DNA of 51,985 nucleotides from Oscillospiraceae bacterium (GTDB lineage: Bacteria; Bacillota; Clostridia; Oscillospirales; Oscillospiraceae), in contig CADBKF010000029.1 of assembly GCA_902795195.1 (NCBI GenBank), positions 1 through 51,985 of the forward strand. Direction: 5' to 3'. Position 1 is the stretch's first letter; each line of letters starts with the position of its first letter. Under the pieces are notes generated by a model. The model searched no databases. It was not told the DNA's origin and saw only the letters and a list, made by a program, of their open reading frames with translations. A program made the position numbers and the translations under genes. Shown here piece after piece: positions 1 through 6,560 of the stretch.

Positions 1-50
1 ATCCCGCAGAACGCCCCGCCAGATTGCCGCTAAACCAAATCTTGTATGTG

Positions 51-79
51 GAGCCTGCCAAGCGCAGGCTCCTTTTCTA
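51..79 (+). terminator. Intrinsic terminator near the left edge
   Basis: GGAGCCTGC and GCAGGCTCC form a GC-rich stem with a short loop, followed by TTTTCT on the plus strand. It probably ends a gene lying left of the window. No reading frame in bases 1-50 can be recognised. Confidence 0.6.
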
Positions 80-97
80 CGTTCATTTGACGCTTAC

Positions 98-115
98 GCA
101 ACAGGCCCTTTTTTG
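98..115. repeat. Half-copy of the GCAACAGGCC terminal-repeat element
   Basis: GCAACAGGCCCTTTTTT matches the right terminus of the two complete elements at 10386-10541 and 21192-21326. The matching left terminus is not seen here, so this is a solo end or a remnant. Its T-run may still serve as a terminator. Confidence 0.5.
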
Positions 116-162
116 GATGGGCTGAATGAGAAAAACATATTGGGCTCAGCAAAGGAGGCGCT

Positions 163-507
163 CTATTTCATGTTCGCCTTTGTGGTGTTGATGGATGCGA
201 TCAAGAGCTTTTTGATTTCAACGCATTCATGTAAAATGGACGCGTCGGCATAATAGCCGCTCTCGATCAATAGCTCAAGCCAGTATTCGCTCTCACTGCA
301 CTCCTTCAGGGCAATTTGAAGCCTTGCCGCAAAATCTGCCCTGCTATGTCCGTAAAAGGCTTCGCGAATGTTGGCGCCGATGCTGGTTCCGGAGCGCAAA
401 AGCTGGTTGGTCAGAACAGACTCTCTGTGTTCCCGCTTGACCGCATTGCAAACCTGAATGATCCGCAGCGCAAAGGCCTTCGACTTTGTCAAAAGTGGAC
501 TGTCCAT
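163..507 (-). CDS. Four-helix-bundle protein (S23 / 23S rRNA intervening-sequence protein family)
   Basis: A 114-residue protein, recognised as a four-helix-bundle protein of the type first found encoded in 23S rRNA intervening sequences and now known as a free-standing chromosomal gene. Family features visible are the early SKAFALRIIQ helix, the RSGTSIGANIREA segment and the ECSESEYWLELL helix. The start at 507 is chosen because GGAGG lies 7 bases upstream; an in-frame start 27 bases further upstream has no such site. Biochemical function is not established for the family. The gene stands alone, with tRNA genes upstream on the same strand and their terminator between. Confidence 0.85.
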   Translation of the reverse strand: MDSPLLTKSKAFALRIIQVCNAVKREHRESVLTNQLLRSGTSIGANIREAFYGHSRADFAARLQIALKECSESEYWLELLIESGYYADASILHECVEIKKLLIASINTTKANMK

Positions 508-538
508 GAGAAAACCTCCAGTATAGATACCCATTCTC

Positions 539-650
539 TATTCACTCTTACTTATTACTTCAATAGATACCTATTCCCCATTCACTCTTACTTATTACTT
601 CAAAAGACACCTCTTCACTTTTCACTATTACCTATTACTTTCCAAAAATC
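539..650. repeat. Heptamer-like tandem repeats with a 40-bp direct duplication
   Basis: The stretch carries degenerate 7-base units of the type TTATTAC and TTCACTC. TTCACTCTTACTTATTACTT occurs at 541 and again at 581, a 40-base period, with a third degraded copy after it. It lies between the four-helix-bundle gene and the tRNA terminator. The plus-strand reading frame across it has no recognisable features and is not called. Confidence 0.7.
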
Positions 651-696
651 CGAATGCGCGTTTGAAGGAAAAGTGAATAGGGAAGAAGGAATAGGA

Positions 697-730
697 AAAA
701 ATCCTTCATGCTCGCGCATGAAGGATTTTT
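697..730 (-). terminator. Terminator of the tRNA operon
   Basis: AAATCCTTCATGC pairs with GCATGAAGGATTT around a short loop and ends in a T-run directly after the encoded CCA of tRNA-Glu, reading on the minus strand. Confidence 0.85.
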
Positions 731-804
731 GGTGACCCGTACGGGACTCGAACCCATGTTACCGCCGTGAAAGGGCGGTGTCTTAACCACTTGACCAACG
801 GGCC
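730..804 (-). tRNA. tRNA-Glu (UUC anticodon)
   Basis: The minus strand folds into a cloverleaf with a GGCCCGT/ACGGGTC acceptor stem, a CCGCC-CTTTCAC-GGCGG anticodon arm giving anticodon TTC, a GGGTTCGAGTCCC T arm, discriminator A and encoded CCA. It follows tRNA-Met with no spacer, so both come from one transcript. Confidence 0.95.
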
Positions 805-880
805 TGGTAGCGGCAATCTGATTCGAACAGATGACAACACGGGTATGAACCGGGTGCTCTACCAGCTGAGCTATGCCGCC
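805..880 (-). tRNA. tRNA-Met (CAU anticodon, elongator type)
   Basis: A 76-base minus-strand cloverleaf with GGCGGCA/TGCCGCT acceptor stem, TTCATAC anticodon loop, ATCTG-TTCGAAT-CAGAT T arm and encoded CCA. The three G-C pairs that mark initiator tRNA are absent, so elongator Met is the better call; a lysidine-modified Ile tRNA looks less likely from the overall sequence. The anticodon stem CCCGG/CCGTG has a C28-U42 mismatch. Position 1-72 is a G-U pair. Confidence 0.92.
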
Positions 881-912
881 ATAATGTGCCGGCCTGCGCC
901 GACAGCATAAAG

Positions 913-941
913 ATTATACAGGATAAACCTGGCTTTGTCAA
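913..941 (-). promoter_or_regulatory. Promoter of tRNA-Met/tRNA-Glu operon
   Basis: Minus strand: TTGACA (936-941), a 17-base spacer and TATAAT (913-918), a consensus sigma-A promoter about 30 bases upstream of the first tRNA. Confidence 0.9.
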
Positions 942-977
942 TATGTTTTTTACAAAAAAGATAAATTCGTCGTTTGC

Positions 978-1015
978 AAAAACCGTCGGGACCGGATGCG
1001 GTTCCGGTCCCGACG
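978..1015 (-). terminator. Terminator after thiT
   Basis: CGTCGGGACCGG and CCGGTCCCGACG form a 12-bp stem followed by GTTTTTGC on the minus strand, 9 bases beyond the thiT stop. Confidence 0.9.
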
Positions 1016-1023
1016 ATTCGATT

Positions 1024-1581
1024 TTAATCCTTCGCCTTCGGCAGCTTCTGCAGGGGCGCGGCCAGCAGGGCGCAAATTACGATGGCGATCACCGTGTTGG
1101 GCAGCATGTAGGCGCCGTTGTAGACCAGCGAGTACAGGAACGCGCCGGGCGTGGCCACGCTCGCGCCGAAAAAGTCCGCCACGGGCTCGGCGTACTCGGC
1201 GTAGATCGTCACGCCGCTGATGAAGTGGATGACAAAGCGCATCACGCAGCCCAGCAGCGCGGCAAAGGGCAGGCTCCACTTGCCCTTGCGGATGAGGCCG
1301 GCAAAGCCCACAAACGCATAGGCCACGGAGTAGTCGAGCAGCATGCTCTGCCAGTTGACGGCCACGCCGCCCGCCAGGAAGAATTTCAGCGTGCCGAACG
1401 CGAAGCCTGCGAGCAGGCCCCAGCCGAAGCCCCAGCGGCAGGCAAAGACGATCAGCGGCACCATCACGAAGTCCACCGAGCCGCCCAGCGCGGCCACGGG
1501 GATCTTGAGATAGCTCAGCGCCAGGGCCAGGGCCAGGCACAGGCCGCCCTCGGCCAGCATTTGTACTTTTTTGTTTTTCAT
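1024..1581 (-). CDS. thiT: Energy-coupled thiamine transporter ThiT (ECF S component)
   Basis: A 185-residue, very hydrophobic protein with about six membrane segments, the size and pattern of ThiT, the substrate-binding S component that captures thiamine and docks on the shared ECF energy module (not in this window). The segment GGSVDFVMVPLIVFACRWG and the MLLDYSVAY segment are typical of ThiT. The start at 1581 has AGGAGG 6 bases upstream. The strongest functional evidence is the TPP riboswitch and terminator in its leader, which implies repression when thiamine pyrophosphate is plentiful. The gene is monocistronic. Confidence 0.93.
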   Translation of the reverse strand: MKNKKVQMLAEGGLCLALALALSYLKIPVAALGGSVDFVMVPLIVFACRWGFGWGLLAGFAFGTLKFFLAGGVAVNWQSMLLDYSVAYAFVGFAGLIRKGKWSLPFAALLGCVMRFVIHFISGVTIYAEYAEPVADFFGASVATPGAFLYSLVYNGAYMLPNTVIAIVICALLAAPLQKLPKAKD

Positions 1582-1619
1582 GTATGTCCTCCTAAACAAG
1601 ATTTGATGCGGGCAAGCGC

Positions 1620-1653
1620 AAAAAATCGCGCAGGCTGGCCCGGCCTGCGCGAT
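1620..1653 (-). terminator. Riboswitch-associated terminator upstream of thiT
   Basis: ATCGCGCAGGC and GCCTGCGCGAT form an 11-bp stem followed by TTTTTT on the minus strand. It lies between the TPP aptamer and the thiT start, so it is the likely expression platform and termination is expected when TPP is bound. Confidence 0.88.
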
Positions 1654-1660
1654 TCAAGGA

Positions 1661-1768
1661 GTAATGTGATTCTTTCCCTCCGACGGCATGACCCGTATCA
1701 GGTGCGCGGGTCAGGGCGCCATGATCGCCCACTCTCAGCCGGAACGGTCCGGCCCCCCGAAGATTACA
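1661..1768 (-). ncRNA. TPP riboswitch (THI element) controlling thiT
   Basis: On the minus strand the conserved TPP-aptamer elements appear in order: a GGGGGGCC opening segment, CTGAGAGT, then ACCCGCGCACCTGATACGGG, then GCCGTCGGAGGGAAAG. These correspond to the CUGAGA and ACCUGAU core of thi-box aptamers. A promoter lies just upstream and a terminator just downstream, which fits an OFF switch acting on transcription. Confidence 0.93.
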
Positions 1769-1773
1769 ATCAA

Positions 1774-1802
1774 ATAGTATCACCTGTGGATAAGTTTGTC
1801 AA
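1774..1802 (-). promoter_or_regulatory. Promoter of the TPP riboswitch-thiT transcript
   Basis: Minus strand: TTGACA (1797-1802), a 17-base spacer and TACTAT (1774-1779). Transcription would start just before the aptamer. Confidence 0.85.
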
Positions 1803-2040
1803 TAGGCTGTGAACATTGTTTCCAAAAAAATTTTTTTACGTGCGAAAAAACGCATGATTATTCGGAAATTTACAATTCGTTTGCATTTTATTTTATCTTC
1901 CTTCATACTTTGGTTACATTTATACGGTATTCTTTGCTTGTAAGCGATAGCGATCCAAGATTTGCCATCTTAGATTCTTCGTACTTTTCATTTTATCTCT
2001 TCTTTTCTCGAAAGCCTCCGGTCTCCGGAGGCTTTTGAGC
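1803..2040. other. AT-rich non-coding stretch ending in a terminator
   Basis: No gene is called. The stretch is far richer in A+T than its surroundings. AAGCCTCCGG and CCGGAGGCTT (2014-2036) form a plus-strand hairpin followed by TTTTG. A weak plus promoter, TTGCAT with a 17-base spacer and CATACT, can be drawn near 1879-1907 and would give an RNA of about 130 bases. On the minus strand a 23-codon frame beginning MKSTKNLRWQ at about 1995 also exists. Neither is certain. Confidence 0.35.
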
Positions 2041-2106
2041 GTCTTGGGGGTGTTTCGGCGTTACAGCGCACTACGGGTGCGGTGCATGAATTTTTTCGCG
2101 GATGTG

Positions 2107-2134
2107 TTGCATTTTCCGGGTTTTTTTGTATAAT
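2107..2134 (+). promoter_or_regulatory. Promoter of the M15 peptidase gene
   Basis: TTGCAT (2107-2112), a 16-base spacer and TATAAT (2129-2134), about 70 bases upstream of the start codon. Confidence 0.75.
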
Positions 2135-2201
2135 AGAATCTCCAAACAAAACCACACACGGAATGCATCATTTTTTGATACCCGTATGAAAGGAGCCGCT
2201 T

Positions 2202-3197
2202 ATGGCTGTGCGAACCCGGCGGCGTCCCGCCGTTTCCCAGGTGCTGCCCTGGCGCCCGGCTGCGCTGGTGCTGCTGGGACTGCTGCTGATCCTTTCGGTG
2301 ATCCTTCGGCTGACCGAGCACCGACCGCCCAAGCTCGACGAAAACCTGCACCCGCTGCAGGAGCTGGCCGATCTGGCCCACGACGCCGTCTCCCTGCCCG
2401 AGGGCTGGCACCGGGAGAAGGACCCGGAGATCCCCGTCTCCGAGGGCTTGCTCGTGCTGGTCAACAACCAGCATCCCTATGACGCCGAGACCACCACGGA
2501 GCTGCTCTCCGTCTACGAGAACAAGTGGGGCTATTACGAGGTCAAGGACTGGGTGCTCTCGGTCCGGCCTGAGCTCATGGACGCGCTCAACCGCTGGCTC
2601 AAGGCCGGCTACGACAAAAATATGCTCATGAACGTCAACGTGGTGGCGGGTTACCGCAGCTACGAGACGCAAAAGGAGCTCTATGACAACGCCGTGGCCA
2701 CTCACGGGGCCGACTACGCCGCGCAGTACATCTCCCTGCCCGGCGCGAGCGAGCACCACACCGGCTACGCGACGGACCTTGGCATCGTCAACTTCGCCGA
2801 GGGCACCTCCGAGGACTTCACCGGCGAGGGCAAGCAGGCGTGGCTTGCCGAGCACGCCTGGGAATACGGCCTGATCCTGCGCTACCCCGAGGGCAAGCAG
2901 CAGCTCACCGGCATCGCCTACGAGTCCTGGCACTACCGCTACGTGGGCCTGCCCCACGCGCAGATCATCACCGAGCGCGGCATCTGCCTGGAGGAATACA
3001 TCGAGCTGCTGCGGGAATACCCCTTCGACGGGCCGCACCTGTGCGGCAACTGCCGCGGCAAGAACTACAAGATCTACTACTGCCCGGCGGACGAGCTGAT
3101 CCTGCCGAACAGCGGCAGCTACGCGATCTCCGGCAACAACGTGGACGGCTACATCGTCACGCTGACCGGCTACGACGCGTACCCCAACGCGGGGTAA
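2202..3197 (+). CDS. M15 family D-Ala-D-Ala carboxypeptidase (VanY/DdcY type), membrane-anchored
   Basis: A 331-residue protein with a basic N-terminus and one membrane segment at about residues 19-36, placing the catalytic domain outside the cell. The zinc-peptidase M15B pattern is clear: S183-E-H185-H-T-G188-Y-A-T-D192 supplies the S-x-H-x6-D zinc ligands, and E241-S-W-H244-Y the catalytic Glu and third ligand. Family members trim the terminal D-Ala from peptidoglycan stem peptides. Nothing links this copy to vancomycin resistance; no vanS, vanR or ligase genes are near. The start at 2202 follows AAGGAG at 7-8 bases. The last ~60 residues, after the catalytic motif, are of unknown role. Confidence 0.9.
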   Translation: MAVRTRRRPAVSQVLPWRPAALVLLGLLLILSVILRLTEHRPPKLDENLHPLQELADLAHDAVSLPEGWHREKDPEIPVSEGLLVLVNNQHPYDAETTTELLSVYENKWGYYEVKDWVLSVRPELMDALNRWLKAGYDKNMLMNVNVVAGYRSYETQKELYDNAVATHGADYAAQYISLPGASEHHTGYATDLGIVNFAEGTSEDFTGEGKQAWLAEHAWEYGLILRYPEGKQQLTGIAYESWHYRYVGLPHAQIITERGICLEEYIELLREYPFDGPHLCGNCRGKNYKIYYCPADELILPNSGSYAISGNNVDGYIVTLTGYDAYPNAG

Positions 3198-3205
3198 AAA
3201 ACGAT

Positions 3206-3240
3206 CGAGGACAGGCACCGGGCCTGTCCTCGGTTGTTTT
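3206..3240 (+). terminator. Terminator after the M15 peptidase gene
   Basis: CGAGGACAGG and CCTGTCCTCG stem with TTGTTTT tail. It also touches the stop of the convergent HTH gene. Confidence 0.8.
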
Positions 3241-3479
3241 CAGTAGCGCAGCACCCGGCGCAGGCGCGCCACGCCGCGCTGCAGCGTCCGGCTGACCGTG
3301 GACTTGTTCACCCCGTAGAGTTCGGCCATCTCGGAAACGCGCATGCCGCGTAGGTAGTAGTCCACCACGGCGCGGCGCTGCTTGGCCGTCAGCTCGCACT
3401 CCAGCGCCCGCTGCAGGCGCTTTTTCTGCAGCTGCGGCGGCAGGCGCGGGCCCTGGTACTCAGAGGGTATAGTCTGCAT
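3240..3479 (-). CDS. Sigma-70 region-4-like helix-turn-helix protein
   Basis: A 79-residue basic protein. The C-terminal half (LTAKQRRAVVDYYLRGMRV then SEMAELYGVNKSTVSRTL) is a sigma-factor region-4-type HTH. No region-2 core-binding domain is present, so it cannot be called a complete sigma factor. It is the last of three genes whose ends overlap, so translation is coupled. The start at 3479 is taken because GGGGG lies 9 bases upstream; the alternative at 3500 would overlap the previous gene more. It may regulate its own operon, whose leader holds two matching palindromes (inference). Similar small HTH proteins are common in clostridial mobile elements. Confidence 0.72.
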   Translation of the reverse strand: MQTIPSEYQGPRLPPQLQKKRLQRALECELTAKQRRAVVDYYLRGMRVSEMAELYGVNKSTVSRTLQRGVARLRRVLRY

Positions 3480-3693
3480 TCCGGCGATACCCCCGATCAT
3501 AGTAGTGGGCCGTCAGCTCCGCCAGGGCGTTCATCTCGGTCAGAATCGGCGTCATCGCCGCGATCCGGCGGGTGAGCGCCAGGCACTCGTCCGGGTCGGT
3601 GCTCTGCCGCAGCTGCCGACGCAGCAGCTGCAGACGCTCGCGCAGCAGCCCGGCCGCCGCGGCATAGCCCGCAGAAAGCTCCTGCAGCGGCAT
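3460..3693 (-). CDS. Unrecognised 77-residue helical protein in a three-gene operon
   Basis: I do not recognise a family. The sequence is predicted all-helical with leucine-rich segments (LLRERLQLLRRQL then ALTRRIAAMTPILTEMNAL), suggesting a coiled coil or helical hairpin. Its start overlaps the stop of the zinc-knuckle gene by one base (TGATG) and its end overlaps the HTH gene by about 20 bases, so the three products are probably made in fixed proportion. Position directly before an HTH protein suggests a regulatory partner, but that is inference. Confidence 0.6.
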   Translation of the reverse strand: MPLQELSAGYAAAAGLLRERLQLLRRQLRQSTDPDECLALTRRIAAMTPILTEMNALAELTAHYYDRGYRRNADYTL

Positions 3694-3899
3694 CAGCCCG
3701 CCTCCTCGGGCGCGCTGCCGGCGATGCGCATCCTGCCGGCGCAGCAGCGCCGGGCGTAGAGGATCAGGCAGCCCCAGCAGACGGCGCCCTCCTCCATGTC
3801 GTAGTAGCGTTCGCCGGCGTAGATCTCCCCCGTGCAGAAGGCGCAGCGCAGCAGCGGCTTCTCGGTCTGCCGGTCGCGCAGAAAGGCTCGCTTCTCCAT
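3693..3899 (-). CDS. Small four-cysteine zinc-knuckle protein
   Basis: A 68-residue protein. RCAFCTGEIYAGERYY followed by CWGC gives two CxxC pairs, the layout of a small zinc ribbon; a further CC pair follows. The start at 3899 has GGAGTGA upstream; an in-frame start 57 bases further upstream would run through the operator-like palindromes and is rejected. First gene of the operon. Function unknown; a role in binding nucleic acid or a partner protein is a guess from the fold type. Confidence 0.65.
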   Translation of the reverse strand: MEKRAFLRDRQTEKPLLRCAFCTGEIYAGERYYDMEEGAVCWGCLILYARRCCAGRMRIAGSAPEEAG

Positions 3900-3938
3900 T
3901 GTCTCACTCCGATCCATGAAAATTCGTATGGCCGAAGC

Positions 3939-3984
3939 GTACGGAATGCCGTACATATTGCGTTTTACGTACAGTTATCCGTAC
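3939..3984. promoter_or_regulatory. Twin palindromes GTACGG-N4-CCGTAC, possible operator
   Basis: GTACGGAATGCCGTAC at 3939-3954 is a perfect 6-4-6 inverted repeat. GTACAGTTATCCGTAC at 3969-3984 is a partly matched second copy, starting exactly 30 bases later, about three helical turns. They lie between the promoter at 4039-4068 and the first gene of the three-gene operon. Confidence 0.6.
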
Positions 3985-4038
3985 AATCGAGAACATTTTC
4001 TTTCTGTTTGTTTCCCAATTTCTTCCATATCCATCCTG

Positions 4039-4068
4039 AGTATACGTCGCCGGCCCGCCCGGTGTCAA
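4039..4068 (-). promoter_or_regulatory. Promoter of the three-gene operon
   Basis: Minus strand: TTGACA (4063-4068), an 18-base spacer and TATACT (4039-4044). The leader to the first start at 3899 would be about 130 bases and contains the twin palindromes. Confidence 0.75.
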
Positions 4069-4108
4069 CAAAAACCGCTCGTCAAGTTTCGACCGCCCGC
4101 GCCGCCCC

Positions 4109-4137
4109 TTGACCTTTTCGCCCAAATCGGGTACAAT
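4109..4137 (+). promoter_or_regulatory. Promoter of tadA
   Basis: TTGACC (4109-4114), a 17-base spacer and TACAAT (4132-4137). The heptamer repeat begins directly after the -10, so it would be at the transcript's 5' end. Confidence 0.8.
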
Positions 4138-4203
4138 AATCCCTGACCCCTGACCCCTGACCCCTGACCCCTGACCCCTGACCCCTGACCCCTAACTCCA
4201 ACC
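4138..4203 (+). repeat. Heptanucleotide repeat (CCCTGAC)n in the tadA leader
   Basis: About seven uninterrupted CCCTGAC units followed by degenerate CCCTAAC and CTCCAAC units. The same family, in either orientation, occurs at 30118-30172, inside mutL (34581-34657) and inside ileS (43481-43515). Confidence 0.95.
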
Positions 4204-4225
4204 CTAACCCCAAATGGAGGACGCC

Positions 4226-4675
4226 ATGCAAGACGAATTCTACATGCAGCGGGCCCTGGCGCTGGCCCGGGAGGCTGCGGCCGACGGCGAGGTGCCGGTC
4301 GGCTGCGTCATCACGCTGGGCGAGCGGATCGTCGGCGAGGGCCGAAACCGCCGGGAACGGCAGAAAAACGCCCTGTGCCACGCCGAGCTCGAGGCCATCG
4401 ACCAGGCCTGCCGAACCCTGGGCGGCTGGCGGCTGTGGCAGTGCACGCTCTATGTGACGCTCGAGCCCTGCCCCATGTGCGCCGGCGCGATCGTGAACGC
4501 GCACATTCCGCGCGTTGTCTGCGGCGCGCGCGACCCCAAGAACGGCGCCTGCGGCTCGGTGGTCAACCTGCTGCGCCTGCCGGACAATTTCCGGCCTGAA
4601 TTCCAGGACGGCCTGCTGGCCGAGGAATGCGCGGGCGAAATTCGGTCGTTTTTCGCCCGTTTGCGGCGAAAATGA
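4226..4675 (+). CDS. tadA: tRNA-specific adenosine-34 deaminase TadA
   Basis: A 149-residue cytidine-deaminase-fold enzyme that converts adenosine 34 of tRNA-Arg(ACG) to inosine, needed to read CGN codons. The zinc site is complete: C51-H52-A-E54 and P81-C82-P-M-C85. The segment NPPE-type proton shuttle corresponds to HAELEAI here. The start at 4226 follows GGAGG by 5 bases; the upstream ATG at 4214 overlaps the ribosome binding site and is rejected. Cytoplasmic. The gene has its own promoter and a heptamer-repeat leader. Confidence 0.95.
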   Translation: MQDEFYMQRALALAREAAADGEVPVGCVITLGERIVGEGRNRRERQKNALCHAELEAIDQACRTLGGWRLWQCTLYVTLEPCPMCAGAIVNAHIPRVVCGARDPKNGACGSVVNLLRLPDNFRPEFQDGLLAEECAGEIRSFFARLRRK

Positions 4676-4704
4676 TTGCATTTTGCGGCCATCTATGGTA
4701 TATT
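4676..4704 (+). promoter_or_regulatory. Promoter of the DUF2207-like gene
   Basis: TTGCAT (4676-4681) overlapping the end of tadA, a 17-base spacer and TATATT (4699-4704). A perfect 18-base palindrome, TGCGCGCTGCAGCGCGCA (4718-4735), follows in the leader and could be an operator or a small repeat. Confidence 0.75.
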
Positions 4705-4756
4705 TCTTAAACACGGCTGCGCGCTGCAGCGCGCAGGACGCTGAAACGAGAGGACG

Positions 4757-6490
4757 GTGAAGGCCTTGAGAAAACTTCTGCCGGTGCTGCTGGTGCTGGC
4801 GCTGCTGTGCGGCGCGGCCTTTGCCGCCGAGGGCGGCAGCGCAAACGCCGCGACCATCCGGAATCTGGAGGGCAGCTACACCGTGGCGCAGGACGGGTCC
4901 TGCACGGTGGAGCTCACCGCCGAGATGCGCTTTTCCGCCGGCGTGACGGAGTTTGCCCTGCCGGTGCCCGCCCAGGCGCGGGATCTGGCCGTCACGGCCC
5001 AGGGCTACAGCACGCGGCACGACGGCGGCGCGCTGCTTGTGGTGCTGCAGTCGCCCACCCAGCTCTCCGACCAGACCGTCGTGATCCACTATCGCCTGGC
5101 CGAGACCGTGCTGGCCGGCGAGACGGCCCAGACCTGCACGCTGGGCCTGCTGCGGCCTGAGCGCGCCTGCCCCATCGAGCGCTACAGCGCGACGATCACG
5201 CTGCCCGAGGTCTTTGAGGCCATGCCGCAGTTTGAGAGCGGCTACTACGCCGATCTGATCGAAAACTACCTCGACATCCGCATCTCCGACGGCAAGATCA
5301 GCCTGCGCGCCCAGCAGCCGCTGCGCGACCACGAGTCGCTGACCATGACGCTGGAGCTGCCGGAGGGTTATTTTGACCTGCGCTTCCTCGCAGGCAAGAC
5401 CGCCCGCATCGACACGCTGCTGTTCTGGGCCTTCCTGGGCCTGGGCCTGGCTTACTGGCTGGTGTTTCTGCGAAACCGCTTCCTGCTGCCAAAGGCAGAG
5501 GCCATGCCGCCGCTGTCCGGCAACCCCGGCGCCGCGCCCTATATCGTCACCGGCGAGGCGCCCGATCTGGCCCTCATGGCGGTGCACTGGGCCTCGCTGG
5601 GCTACCTGAACATCACCCGGCTGCGCGGCGGCCGCATCCTGCTGGAAAAGCAGATGGACATGGGCAACGAGCGCCGAGACTACGAGATCCAGATCTTCCG
5701 CAGCCTGTTTGCGCGAAACGACACGCTGCGTGCCCCCTGCGACGACTACCGCATGACCCGCGAGAAGGCCGTGACTGTCACAAAAGGCCAGCTGGCCGGC
5801 AAGCTCTTTGCCCCGCACGCGGGGCGGCCCGTGATTTTGCGGCTGTGCGGCGCGCTCTCCGGCTGCGCGCTGACGCTTCTGTGCTATGACCGGATCGTGC
5901 CGGCCCAGCTCTGGCGCTGGTTTGCCATCGTGCCGCTGACGCTGCTGGGCGGCCTCGCCTGCTGGCTGCTGCAGCCGGTCTCCGCGTGCTTCCTGCGCAG
6001 AAAGCCCGGCCGGACCCTGCTGCCGGCGATTCCGGCGCTGCTGTATCTGATTCTCTCCCTCAACACGGCCAAGCTCGGCTTCCTGCCGGTGCTGCTGATC
6101 GCCTACCAGCTGCTGATCGGCCTGATCCTGGCCCTGGGCGGCAAACGCAGCAGCAGCGGCCTGCGGCAGGCCGAGGAGCTGCTGGGTCTGCGGCGGCACC
6201 TGCTGCTGTCCAAGCCCGAAAGCCTGCGGCAGCTGCTGGAGGACGACCCGCTCTACTTCTACCGCACCCTTCCCTATGCCGACGCGCTCCGCGTGGGCGG
6301 CAGATTCACAAAGAAATTCGGCGCGGCTCCGTTGGAGCCCTGTGCCTGGTTACGTTCCGAGCACCGGACGCCTGAGACTGCGCAGGACTATGCGCGGCTG
6401 TATCAGGCCGTCCTCGATACCCTCCGTGAGCAGACCGACACCCCGCTCATCAATCTGCTGCGGAACCTGATCCATCGCAGGCAGAAATGA
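4757..6490 (+). CDS. DUF2207-type predicted membrane protein
   Basis: A 577-residue protein with a signal peptide (cleavage near AFA-AEG, residue ~24), an extracellular beta-rich domain to about residue 210, one membrane segment near 218-236, a cytoplasmic stretch (VHWASLGYLNITRLRGGRILLEK) and a second membrane cluster at about 370-450. This order matches DUF2207 proteins, whose function is unknown. The start GTG at 4757 follows GAGAGGA; a TTG nine bases later is an alternative. Followed by its own terminator, so monocistronic. Confidence 0.75.
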   Translation: MKALRKLLPVLLVLALLCGAAFAAEGGSANAATIRNLEGSYTVAQDGSCTVELTAEMRFSAGVTEFALPVPAQARDLAVTAQGYSTRHDGGALLVVLQSPTQLSDQTVVIHYRLAETVLAGETAQTCTLGLLRPERACPIERYSATITLPEVFEAMPQFESGYYADLIENYLDIRISDGKISLRAQQPLRDHESLTMTLELPEGYFDLRFLAGKTARIDTLLFWAFLGLGLAYWLVFLRNRFLLPKAEAMPPLSGNPGAAPYIVTGEAPDLALMAVHWASLGYLNITRLRGGRILLEKQMDMGNERRDYEIQIFRSLFARNDTLRAPCDDYRMTREKAVTVTKGQLAGKLFAPHAGRPVILRLCGALSGCALTLLCYDRIVPAQLWRWFAIVPLTLLGGLACWLLQPVSACFLRRKPGRTLLPAIPALLYLILSLNTAKLGFLPVLLIAYQLLIGLILALGGKRSSSGLRQAEELLGLRRHLLLSKPESLRQLLEDDPLYFYRTLPYADALRVGGRFTKKFGAAPLEPCAWLRSEHRTPETAQDYARLYQAVLDTLREQTDTPLINLLRNLIHRRQK

Positions 6491-6522
6491 GGCGCTACGC
6501 TTCATTTCCGCCTGCTTTTTTA
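6477..6522 (+). terminator. Terminator overlapping the end of the DUF2207-like gene
   Basis: GCAGGCAGAAATGA pairs with TCATTTCCGCCTGC across a 10-base loop, followed by TTTTTTATTTT. The stop codon lies within the stem. Confidence 0.85.
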
Positions 6523-6560
6523 TTTTGGAATAAGAGAAAAAAGAGAGAGGCATTCCTGGT

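Noticed and set aside
316-735. Plus-strand 139-codon frame
   Set aside because: Antisense to the four-helix-bundle gene and then across repeats. No recognisable protein features.
1796-2038. 80-codon frame starting at GTG in the AT-rich stretch
   Set aside because: No ribosome binding site; phenylalanine-rich composition is as expected from AT-rich DNA; ends in the terminator stem.
2202-3197. Vancomycin-resistance cluster
   Set aside because: An M15 peptidase alone is not evidence. No vanRS, ligase or dehydrogenase genes are near.
3240-3956. Prophage or conjugative element fragment
   Set aside because: The small HTH operon resembles genes of mobile elements, but no integrase, relaxase, capsid or attachment repeats are present.
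4138-4203. Telomere- or CRISPR-like repeat
   Set aside because: Units are seven bases with no spacers, so this is not CRISPR. The chromosome context gives no sign of a linear end.
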